From JAHFJA01 sp964357385 (lineage in GTDB: Bacteria > Patescibacteriota > Patescibacteriia > JACQRZ01), in the NCBI GenBank assembly GCA_964357385.1, contig CAYHKW010000002.1, forward strand, positions 1 to 32,403: 32,403 nucleotides of DNA. Direction: 5' to 3'. The position numbers and the translations under genes were made by a program. The notes beneath the pieces were generated by a model that ran no database searches, was not told the origin of the DNA, and saw nothing but the letters and a program-made list of their open reading frames with translations. Below, in pieces: positions 23,513-30,267 of this stretch (positions are counted from its first letter, which is position 1; the number at the start of each line of letters is the position of its first letter).

Positions 23513-23540
23513 TTGACAGTGTTTTTGGTTCTGATAGTAT
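23513..23540 (+). promoter_or_regulatory. Promoter of the tRNA-Glu-like gene
   Basis: TTGACA (23513-23518), 16 bp, TAGTAT (23535-23540). Initiation near 23547 would be only a few bases before the tRNA 5' end at 23552. Confidence 0.75.
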
Positions 23541-23551
23541 TTCTCTCATCA

Positions 23552-23624
23552 GCGGTTGTAGCTCAATGGTAGAGCATTCCCCTTTTCAAGGGAAGGTTTG
23601 CAGGTTCAAGTCCCGCCTTCCGCA
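23552..23624 (+). tRNA. Aberrant tRNA, probably Glu (TTC), with 8-nt anticodon loop
   Basis: 73 nt without encoded CCA. Normal D-arm (GCTC/GAGC), T-loop TTCAAGT and a perfect five-pair anticodon stem (TTCCC/GGGAA) enclosing CTTTTCAA, eight bases instead of seven. Counting from the 3' side gives anticodon TTC (Glu). Irregularities: the acceptor (GCGGTTG against CTTCCGC) has two U-U mismatches at 5:68 and 6:67, and the T-stem has one A-C mismatch. Alternatively a 7-base loop forms with a C-A mismatch in the stem. It is a complete unit with promoter (23513-23540) and terminator (23658-23684), so it is likely transcribed, but a pseudogene is possible. Confidence 0.7.
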
Positions 23625-23657
23625 TATATTTGTACATTGTATATAATTTTTATATCT

Positions 23658-23684
23658 GGTGTCTCACAAGAGACATCTTTTTTT
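23658..23684 (+). terminator. Rho-independent terminator of the tRNA-like gene
   Basis: Hairpin GGTGTCTC-ACAA-GAGACATC (23658-23677; one G-T pair) followed by seven T (23678-23684). Confidence 0.85.
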
Positions 23685-23727
23685 ATCCAAAAAAAATAAG
23701 GTACATCGACCTTGTGGTGAAATACCT

Positions 23728-24177
23728 TTATACGTTGAATGTTTGAACTATCCGTTTCCATTCTCCTGGTATCAAAGACATGTACTCTGCTTCTTGCAGT
23801 GTTGCCCAAGCAAAATCAATGTGCTCATTCGGAGAAAGCACTATATCGGGCTTGCTCAACAAGGGTTGACGCAGTTTACATTCATAAAATACGAAGTCAC
23901 ACCCTCCCGGATATCTCATATACAGCGTTGAACGAAGCTCAAGATCATTGACATGTATGTTAATACCCGTTTCTTCAAATAACTCCCGCCGAGCAGTGGT
24001 CAATGCATTTTCCCCTTGTTCAATCCTACCGCCAGGAGTACACCAATACCCTCCGCGACTGCTCGAATACGCACGCTTTAAAAATAGAAGCTCGTTATCA
24101 CAGGGAACATATATCCCTACTGCCATGAACTCCGCTTTGAAACCAGGCAACATGTTTTTCGACACGATTGTGTCCAT
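23728..24177 (-). CDS. Nudix hydrolase
   Basis: 149 aa from the ATG at 24177. Nudix box GGRIEQGENALTTARRELFE and on to ETGI, preceded by GGYWCTPGG. The N-terminus, GFKAEFMAVGIYVPCDNELLFLKRAYSS, and LELRSTLYMRYPGGCDFVFYECKL are consistent with the MutT/dATP-pyrophosphohydrolase-like group. An upstream in-frame TTG (24186) is next to the Shine-Dalgarno and too close to use; GAGAGG sits nine bases before the ATG. Single gene, oriented toward the tRNA terminator. Substrate is not predictable. Confidence 0.9.
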   Translation of the reverse strand: MDTIVSKNMLPGFKAEFMAVGIYVPCDNELLFLKRAYSSSRGGYWCTPGGRIEQGENALTTARRELFEETGINIHVNDLELRSTLYMRYPGGCDFVFYECKLRQPLLSKPDIVLSPNEHIDFAWATLQEAEYMSLIPGEWKRIVQTFNV

Positions 24178-24214
24178 AAAGAACAACCTCTCTTTTCAAA
24201 AATCATACAAACCC

Positions 24215-24242
24215 ATCATACGCCTGCCGTATAAAAGCGCAA
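24215..24242 (-). promoter_or_regulatory. Possible promoter of the Nudix gene
   Basis: Minus strand: TTGCGC (24237-24242), 16 bp, TATGAT (24215-24220). The start point near 24208 leaves a leader of about 30 nt with GAGAGG. Confidence 0.4.
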
Positions 24243-24250
24243 GAAAACGC

Positions 24251-24279
24251 TTGACAAAATGCCAAAAATATGCTATGGT
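24251..24279 (+). promoter_or_regulatory. Promoter of the 24318-24773 gene
   Basis: TTGACA (24251-24256), 17 bp, TATGGT (24274-24279), with TG one base upstream of the -10 (extended -10). Confidence 0.7.
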
Positions 24280-24317
24280 AGAATTGTTATCATTGAAAAT
24301 AAAAGAGGAATCAACAG

Positions 24318-24773
24318 ATGGAAGAAGCGTTACCAAAACAGAAGTTGAAAGTAGTTAAAAAGAAATTACAGTGGGAAAACCCCATTGATGGGTATCAGTA
24401 TATATTCACATTTCCTAATGACATCCTTGGTGATGCCCAGTTAATTTATTGCCAATTAAAGGACTGGAGATATGAGCACTCCGGTAGAGATTTCTATAAA
24501 GCCTTAAAAGTACAAGGTCTCCATGATGGCGACACAATCGCACACCTCAACGAATTCTATCCCAATGGACGAGGCCTCAGCGAAAAAACTTCAGAAAAAA
24601 TGAGGTTGGGACGCGGCCTCAAAGCATTGAATTTCTTAATACAAGAAGCCATCAAGAAAGAAGCAGTAGTTCTCTATTGTTTTTCTGGCAAAGATTCTAT
24701 GCAGTCATTTTTAGCAAAGCACCACTTCACAAAGTTTAATGAATGGAGATACTACAAAATCCTTAGTGATTAA
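24318..24773 (+). CDS. Small protein, possible GNAT-like N-acetyltransferase
   Basis: 151 aa, not firmly recognised. The C-terminal third, MRLGRGLKALNFLIQEAIKKEAVVLYCFSGKDSMQSFLAKHHFTKFNEWRYYKIL, has the layout of a GNAT tail: glycine-rich loop, helix, strand, then an F-L-x-K-x-x-F helix and final strand. The acetyl-CoA loop does not match the family consensus exactly, so this is a tentative call. AGAGGAA precedes the ATG. Own promoter (24251-24279) and terminator (24780-24809), so a single-gene unit. Confidence 0.6.
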   Translation: MEEALPKQKLKVVKKKLQWENPIDGYQYIFTFPNDILGDAQLIYCQLKDWRYEHSGRDFYKALKVQGLHDGDTIAHLNEFYPNGRGLSEKTSEKMRLGRGLKALNFLIQEAIKKEAVVLYCFSGKDSMQSFLAKHHFTKFNEWRYYKILSD

Positions 24774-24779
24774 ACCAAT

Positions 24780-24809
24780 ATACTGCCAAACGGCAGTATG
24801 TTTTATTTT
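24780..24809 (+). terminator. Rho-independent terminator, possibly bidirectional
   Basis: Perfect 8-bp stem ATACTGCC/GGCAGTAT (24780-24799) with loop AAAC, followed by a T-rich run on the plus strand (24801-24809). It lies between two convergent genes (24318-24773 and nrdB), so it may also serve nrdB, though the minus-strand side lacks a T-run. Confidence 0.85.
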
Positions 24810-25842
24810 ACCAATCCAAGGTACCCCCTACCTGATACTCGGTAACACGGGTCTCAAAAAAGTTCTTTTCCTTCGAAAGATCGATCGCTTCTGACATCCA
24901 AGGAAATGGATTGGCAACATTATATTGCGCCGGCAAGCCAACGCGGGATAATCGGCGATCAGCGATATGTTCGATATAGAGCCGGAACCCTTCTGCGTTC
25001 ATACCAAAAATACCGCGTGGAAATACGGTCTGTGCATATTCAACTTCGAGTTCGACCGCGCGGCGCACCAAATCAATAACATGTGCTTGGAATTCAGGTG
25101 TCCACAACTCTGGCTGTTCTTGCTTGATCGTATTAATGACTTCAATACCAAAATTCAAATGCTGCGATTCGTCACGCATAATGTACTGAATCTGCTCTGC
25201 GGCCCCAATCATCTTGTTCTGCCTCTGGAATCCAAACATCACCGCAAAGGAGCTGTAAAAGAAAATCCCTTCCATAATGAGTGAAAACACGACCACGTTT
25301 TCCAAGAATTTTTGATCGTTTTCAAATGTCCCTGTTTTGAAATCAGAATCAAAGATACCTTCATTGAATGACAAGATAAAATTATCCTTTTCGTAAATTG
25401 CTCCGACTTCTCGGTACATATTGAATATCTCCCCTTCATCCAACCCCAGGCTTTCGACAATGTATTGATAAGCATGGGTATGGATTGCTTCTTCGTATCC
25501 TTGTCTCAACAAATACATGCGGCACTCCGGCGACGTGACGTGCTTATATAAGGCAATGACAATGTTGTTTGCTGCAATAGAATCAGCGGTCGTAAAAAAA
25601 CCCAACACCGTCTTAAACGCCGTCCTCTCATCATCGCTCAACATGGTCGGCGATTTCCAATGCTCGATGTCTTTTTGCATGCTGATTTCCGTGGGCAACC
25701 AATGATTTGCATTGCCGGTATTGTAGGCCTCCCAGGCAAACATGTGCTTCATGGGATAGAGCTGCACAACATCGGCATCTTTACCGTTGATTATACGGCG
25801 CTTATTAATATCAACACGTTCTGAAGACATCGAAAGAGGCAT
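24808..25842 (-). CDS. nrdB: Ribonucleotide reductase beta subunit, class I (NrdB)
   Basis: 344 aa. Radical-generating small subunit that supports reduction of ribonucleoside diphosphates. Metal ligands align: D87, E118 and H121 (EEAIH), E191 (LIMEGIFF), E225 and H228 (RDESQH). Y125 stands where the stable tyrosyl radical sits in class Ia, so it is not a Chlamydia-type Phe variant. The C-terminal GGTLDW is the usual tail that binds NrdA. It is 48 bp after nrdA. Two candidate starts (25842 and 25830) differ by four codons. Confidence 0.97.
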   Translation of the reverse strand: MPLSMSSERVDINKRRIINGKDADVVQLYPMKHMFAWEAYNTGNANHWLPTEISMQKDIEHWKSPTMLSDDERTAFKTVLGFFTTADSIAANNIVIALYKHVTSPECRMYLLRQGYEEAIHTHAYQYIVESLGLDEGEIFNMYREVGAIYEKDNFILSFNEGIFDSDFKTGTFENDQKFLENVVVFSLIMEGIFFYSSFAVMFGFQRQNKMIGAAEQIQYIMRDESQHLNFGIEVINTIKQEQPELWTPEFQAHVIDLVRRAVELEVEYAQTVFPRGIFGMNAEGFRLYIEHIADRRLSRVGLPAQYNVANPFPWMSEAIDLSKEKNFFETRVTEYQVGGTLDW

Positions 25843-25890
25843 AGCATGGGAAATATTATGATTGAGGGGGCTCTAAAAAACAAAGAACAC

Positions 25891-28749
25891 TTACCCTTGG
25901 CATGATTCGCAGGATGGGTCATCGATACTACACACTTTGAGTTCTTCAACTGACTTGGTTACCGAAGCAACCGGAGGCATTACGGGCGCTGCCATTGCCC
26001 CCAATGAAGCAACGCGCGGTTGCTGTTCTGGGGCGGACATTGCCACTTCAGGTGCGGTGCTTGATCGTTTGTGCGTTATACCAAATTCACTGGTATTCAC
26101 GGTTGATTTTTCTACCTGTGAAATAGCCAACGTGCGCAAATAATACGTTGTCTTCAATCCCATCTCCCATGCGTACATATAGAGATCACTCAAATCCTTA
26201 CCGGAAGTTCCGCGGAAATAGATGTTCAACGACTGACTCTGATCAATCCACTTGCCACGGCACGCAGCAGAACGCATCAACCAACGTGCATCAATTTCAA
26301 ATACTTCTTTATATTTTTCACGCATTGCTTCCGGAATTTCTGTGATACTGGCAATACTACCATCATTGTATTTTATTTTCCCTAACATTTCATAATCCCA
26401 CATGTTGATTTTTTTCAGATCATCTACCAGATAAGGATTAACAACAATGAAATCACCTGCCTGATTAGATTTCACATAGATGTTCTTATAAATCGGCTCA
26501 ATGGTAGGGATGCAGCCGACAATATTTGCGGTGGTTGCGGTTGGTGCCACTGCCAAACAGTTGGAATTGCGCATACCATATTTTCGAATTGACTCGCGTA
26601 CTGGCGTCCAATCCATTTTTCCTCCTCGAGGAACATCAATAGCCATACCTCGTTCTTGCTCAAGAAGATCCAGCGTATCCTGAGGCAGGATACCGCGATC
26701 CCATTTTGACCCTCGATATGATTGATAGGTTCCCTTCTCACGTGCCAATTCTGATGATGCAAGCAACGTGTAATATGAAACCACTTCCATACTTTCGTCG
26801 GCAAATTTTACACAACCTTCTGAGTCAAAATTAATGCCCAGCATATACAACGCATCCTGGAATCCGCGAATACCAAGACCGACCGGGCGATGACGCATGT
26901 TTGAACGCTTGGCATCTTCCGTCGGATAAAAGTTGATATCAATAACATTATCCAACATGCGCATTGCAATCGTTACGGTCTCGCGAATCAACTCAACATC
27001 AAGCTTGCCATTGGTTATAAATTTCGCAAAATTCAATGAACCAAGGTTACATACCGCGGTTTCATCTTCAGAAGTGTTGAGGGTAATTTCCGTGCAGAGG
27101 TTTGAATTATGCACCACCCCCACGTGATCCTGCGGCGAACGAACATTGCATGCATCTTTGAAGGTAATCCATGGATGTCCCGTCTCAAACAACATGGCCA
27201 GCATTTTTTTCCACAAATCTTTTGCCTTCAAACGCTTAAATAACTTGATTTTACCCTCATCAACCATTGCCTCATATTCTTCGTATCGTGTTTCAAATCG
27301 CTTACCGTAAATATGGTGGAGATCAGGGGTTTCGTCAGGAGAAAAAAGCGTCCAATCCTTGTCTTCACGAATACGCTTAAAAAACAAATCCGGAATCCAG
27401 TTTGCCGTGTCCATGTCGTGAGTGCGTCGGCGTTCGTCACCGGTATTTTTTCGCAATTCAAGAAAATCCTCAATATCATAGTGCCATGTTTCCAAATACA
27501 CACAGGCGGCACCACGACGGCGCCCGCTGCGATTGATGGCAACCGTTACATCATTTGCAATCTTCAAAAATGGGATAACGCCCTGGCTTTCAACGCCGGT
27601 TCCTTGGATATATGACCCTGTACCGCGGATATTGGTCCAGTCCGTACCAATACCGCCTGACCACTTTGAGAGCTGAGAATTGTCTGCATAGCTTTTAAAA
27701 ATGCTATCCAATGAATCCCCTACCGTATTCAAGTAACACGAGCTTAATTGAGGTTTTGGCGTACCGGCATGAAACAACGTCGGTGTGGAAGGGGTATACA
27801 ACAACTTGGACATGATTTCGTAAAAACGCATCGTATGACCGATACGGTCTTCTTTTTCATTGAGCGCCATCCCCATAGCAGTACGCATCCAAAATGCTTG
27901 AGGGGTTTCCAAAACGCGCTTTGCATCATAATCGGCGACAAAATATCGATCATGGAGCGTCTGAAGCCCCATATACAAAAATAAATCATCGCGCTCAATC
28001 ACCAACGCGGCGCTTAATGCGTCCAAATCAAACGCCAAAAGCCGCGGGTCGATACGGCCAATTTCAACACCTCGACGCATATTACTAATAAACGCCTGGC
28101 GATACTGGGTATCAAGGTTCTCGTAATCAAGCAGATCCGAACCAATAACCTCATTGTAATTTTGTCCCAACAAAAGACGGGCTGCTACTTTTGCATACGC
28201 AGGGTCATGCTCAATAAAACTGCGAACCGTCATTACCAGAGTGCGATAGATATCTTGCGTTGAAATACCGTCATACAACTCCGTCCGGCACTGTGCCGTG
28301 AGTGCATCGACATTGATTTCTTTCTCATATCCTTTTATGAAATGAGCAAGCGTCTTTTTGAGTTTTTCTAATGAAAAATTTTCTTTCTTGCCATCACGCT
28401 TAACTACATAGAGATCATTTTTCTCGATGCGCGAAAGGAGATCTTTTTGTTTTTCTTCACGAATCTTAGCGTGCTCGTAACGATAAATGATATATGCCTT
28501 TGCAACATCAAAAAAACCGCGCACCGCGAGTTCTTGCTCGACATAGTCCTGGAGATTTTCCACCGTGGGAATACGATCTTCAAATTCCTCATCAAGTCGG
28601 GTTACGAGCGCCTTGCGAATTTCAGACAACAATGAAAGATCTTCGGCATACCCTTGCTCTAAAAACGCACGATTAACAACATGCTCAATGCGTGAAGGGT
28701 CAAAATCAACAATCTCTCCGCGGCGCTTTTTTATGTGGGTGACTGGCAT
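25891..28749 (-). CDS. nrdA: Ribonucleotide reductase alpha subunit, class I (NrdA)
   Basis: 952 aa catalytic subunit. Two successive ATP-cone domains at the N-terminus (about 1-100 and 113-200), the allosteric activity sites. Catalytic residues: C338 (QLSSCYLN), N550-x-C552-x-E554 (NLCTEI; thiyl radical Cys is C552) and C567 (AVCNLGS). The radical-transfer tyrosine pair is in MGLKTTYYLRTLA. The C-terminus has an Ala/Pro-rich linker then CSIDDPSCESCQG, the mobile redox cysteines. The leader carries two 11-bp tandem repeats, and no good Shine-Dalgarno is visible. Reduced by the Grx/TrxB pair just upstream, by inference. Confidence 0.97.
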   Translation of the reverse strand: MPVTHIKKRRGEIVDFDPSRIEHVVNRAFLEQGYAEDLSLLSEIRKALVTRLDEEFEDRIPTVENLQDYVEQELAVRGFFDVAKAYIIYRYEHAKIREEKQKDLLSRIEKNDLYVVKRDGKKENFSLEKLKKTLAHFIKGYEKEINVDALTAQCRTELYDGISTQDIYRTLVMTVRSFIEHDPAYAKVAARLLLGQNYNEVIGSDLLDYENLDTQYRQAFISNMRRGVEIGRIDPRLLAFDLDALSAALVIERDDLFLYMGLQTLHDRYFVADYDAKRVLETPQAFWMRTAMGMALNEKEDRIGHTMRFYEIMSKLLYTPSTPTLFHAGTPKPQLSSCYLNTVGDSLDSIFKSYADNSQLSKWSGGIGTDWTNIRGTGSYIQGTGVESQGVIPFLKIANDVTVAINRSGRRRGAACVYLETWHYDIEDFLELRKNTGDERRRTHDMDTANWIPDLFFKRIREDKDWTLFSPDETPDLHHIYGKRFETRYEEYEAMVDEGKIKLFKRLKAKDLWKKMLAMLFETGHPWITFKDACNVRSPQDHVGVVHNSNLCTEITLNTSEDETAVCNLGSLNFAKFITNGKLDVELIRETVTIAMRMLDNVIDINFYPTEDAKRSNMRHRPVGLGIRGFQDALYMLGINFDSEGCVKFADESMEVVSYYTLLASSELAREKGTYQSYRGSKWDRGILPQDTLDLLEQERGMAIDVPRGGKMDWTPVRESIRKYGMRNSNCLAVAPTATTANIVGCIPTIEPIYKNIYVKSNQAGDFIVVNPYLVDDLKKINMWDYEMLGKIKYNDGSIASITEIPEAMREKYKEVFEIDARWLMRSAACRGKWIDQSQSLNIYFRGTSGKDLSDLYMYAWEMGLKTTYYLRTLAISQVEKSTVNTSEFGITHKRSSTAPEVAMSAPEQQPRVASLGAMAAPVMPPVASVTKSVEELKVCSIDDPSCESCQG

Positions 28750-28777
28750 AGGGTTCAGTAAAATTTAAGGTGGACAG

Positions 28778-28799
28778 TACCCAAAGGGTACCCAAAGGG
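28778..28799. repeat. Tandem 11-bp repeat in the nrdA leader
   Basis: TACCCAAAGGG occurs twice without a gap (28778-28788 and 28789-28799). Each copy is itself a near-palindrome (CCC-AAA-GGG). The repeats lie between the promoter (28825-28853) and the nrdA ATG (28749). Confidence 0.7.
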
Positions 28800-28824
28800 C
28801 ATCGGTGACATCTGCGATACGTAT

Positions 28825-28853
28825 ACTGTACGGATGGTTTTTATCTCTGTCAA
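28825..28853 (-). promoter_or_regulatory. Promoter of nrdA-nrdB
   Basis: Minus strand: TTGACA (28848-28853), 17 bp, TACAGT (28825-28830). The start point near 28818 gives a leader of about 69 nt containing the tandem repeats. An 8-bp palindrome ATACGTAT (28817-28824) borders the -10; it does not match the NrdR consensus well. Confidence 0.65.
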
Positions 28854-28865
28854 ACGTGTGTCCTT

Positions 28866-29825
28866 CTAGTGTACATTCTTGCCTGCATGGCGCGTACATG
28901 CCTCTCCATGACGCTTAAAATATTCATAGGCACCGGTCGCTGCGACAGAACCCGTGGCGGCTGCAGTGATGGATTGTTTGAAGTGTCCGAACATGTCAGC
29001 GATATCCCCCGCGGCATACACGCCAGGCGTAGTCGTTTCCATCATTTCGCCGACTTTCACATATCCATGCACGTTGAGTTCGCATCCTAATTGTTTTGCT
29101 AACGTATTGTTAGGATCAGCACCGATTTCAATAAAAAGACCGCTCACCAAAAGCTCATCACTACCATTGTGAGGCTTTGAAAGTTTAATTTTTTCAAGCG
29201 TCTTATCCCCAATGATCTCCGTTACATTCGTGCCAAACAGCACCTCGACCTTATCGCCAAGCTTTTTCATCTGATCTTGATTGATTGGTTCTGCTTTAAT
29301 ACGATCTCCGCGAATGATGAAATAAATCTTGGTCGCATATTGGCCCGCCAGATTGATCCCTTTGACTGATGCATCTCCTCCCCCCGCTACTGCAATGACC
29401 TTATCTTTATACAGTGGTCCATCACAGGTAATGCAATAATGCACCCCTTTTTGAGACAGATTGTCTTCATTAGGAAGCCCTAATTTTCGTCGTTTCGTCC
29501 CTTGACCTAGAAGTAGTGTATGGCCAGTAAACACATCGCCCTTATCAAGAGTTACTTCAAAACAACCATCATCCAGCTTTTTTGCTGACATCACGTTGCC
29601 GTCTTTGAACTCTACTCCCACTTTAGCAGCCTGTCCTTTCATGTGCATCATGAGATCAAACCCATCAATTTCGGGTGCGCCGGGATAGTTTTCAATAATG
29701 CCGGCAATAGAGTTGTATCCGCCAAATTCTGCACCAATGACCAATACCTTCATTCGATAGCGCCCCGCATACAGCGCTCCGGCCAGACCAGCTGCGCCAT
29801 TTCCTATAATAATAAGGTCGTACAT
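28866..29825 (-). CDS. trxB: Thioredoxin reductase (TrxB), atypical cofactor-binding loop
   Basis: 319 aa from the ATG at 29825. Flavoprotein that passes electrons to thioredoxin/glutaredoxin. FAD motif IGNGAAGLAGALYAGR (7-22) and redox pair C131-I-T-C134 in YCITCDGPLY. The second Rossmann motif is VAGGGDASVKGINLA, where most TrxB have GGGDSA, and the NADPH-binding HRRxxxR is replaced by FIIRGDRIKAEP (169-180), so coenzyme preference may differ. The longer frame to 29936 overlaps grx and is not used. It starts 7 bp after the grx stop with GGGGG upstream, forming one operon. Confidence 0.93.
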   Translation of the reverse strand: MYDLIIIGNGAAGLAGALYAGRYRMKVLVIGAEFGGYNSIAGIIENYPGAPEIDGFDLMMHMKGQAAKVGVEFKDGNVMSAKKLDDGCFEVTLDKGDVFTGHTLLLGQGTKRRKLGLPNEDNLSQKGVHYCITCDGPLYKDKVIAVAGGGDASVKGINLAGQYATKIYFIIRGDRIKAEPINQDQMKKLGDKVEVLFGTNVTEIIGDKTLEKIKLSKPHNGSDELLVSGLFIEIGADPNNTLAKQLGCELNVHGYVKVGEMMETTTPGVYAAGDIADMFGHFKQSITAAATGSVAATGAYEYFKRHGEACTRHAGKNVH

Positions 29826-29832
29826 ACCGTTA

Positions 29833-30087
29833 TTATTTAACCCCCAAAAGCTCAGACAGACGTTCTTGATCAAATCCGATAATAATCTCACCGTCAATAT
29901 CAATGACTGGCACCCCCATTTGATTGGTTTTAGCAATCATTTCTTCTTGAGCTTTTAAGTCTTCACTGACATCATGCTCAACATATTCAACACCGTTCTC
30001 TTTGAAAAACGCCTTTGCGAGCTTGCAGTATCCACAAGTAGGAGTGGAATAAATGGTGACTGAGTGACCTGATGAGGTATTTTCCAT
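29833..30087 (-). CDS. Glutaredoxin-like protein (NrdH/YruB type)
   Basis: 84 aa from the ATG at 30087. Thioredoxin fold with redox motif C18-G-Y-C21 (STPTCGYCKLAKAFF) and the cis-Pro region MGVPVIDIDGEIIIGFD. Most like glutaredoxin-like proteins reduced by thioredoxin reductase (NrdH-type role) rather than by glutathione, because trxB is its operon partner and nrdAB follow. The longer frame to 30165 is not used: the promoter's start point near 30118 and family length favour 30087. Confidence 0.88.
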   Translation of the reverse strand: MENTSSGHSVTIYSTPTCGYCKLAKAFFKENGVEYVEHDVSEDLKAQEEMIAKTNQMGVPVIDIDGEIIIGFDQERLSELLGVK

Positions 30088-30124
30088 AGAAAATAAGTTA
30101 TGAATCAGAAGTATTCGTACCAGC

Positions 30125-30153
30125 AGTATACCGATCAAAAAATTGAAAAGCAA
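30125..30153 (-). promoter_or_regulatory. Promoter of grx-trxB
   Basis: Minus strand: TTGCTT (30148-30153), 17 bp, TATACT (30125-30130). The start point near 30118 leaves about 31 nt before the grx ATG. Confidence 0.6.
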
Positions 30154-30205
30154 CTCACACGACATCAGCGTATAATCGCTCGTATGTGTCGGATTGCCCT
30201 TGCTC

Positions 30206-30234
30206 TTGTTTTTTGTTTTGTTTTAAGGTATAAT
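30206..30234 (+). promoter_or_regulatory. Promoter of the VanW-family gene
   Basis: TTGTTT (30206-30211), 17 bp, perfect TATAAT (30229-30234). The start point near 30241 lies inside the 5' part of the longest open frame, supporting the GTG at 30268. Confidence 0.65.
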
Positions 30235-30267
30235 CGGGTACAATTATTACATCTTTATCCTATATCT

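Noticed and set aside
28817..28824. NrdR box at the nrdA promoter
   Set aside because: Only an 8-bp palindrome is present; the outer positions of the NrdR consensus are missing.
30171..30176. A second TATAAT on the plus strand
   Set aside because: No -35 element at a workable distance (nearest TTGAAA leaves a 22-bp spacer).
30100..30267. N-terminal extension of the VanW gene to the ATG at 30100 (56 extra codons)
   Set aside because: Two good promoters lie inside this stretch and there is no Shine-Dalgarno before 30100; the GTG at 30268 fits a normal membrane anchor.
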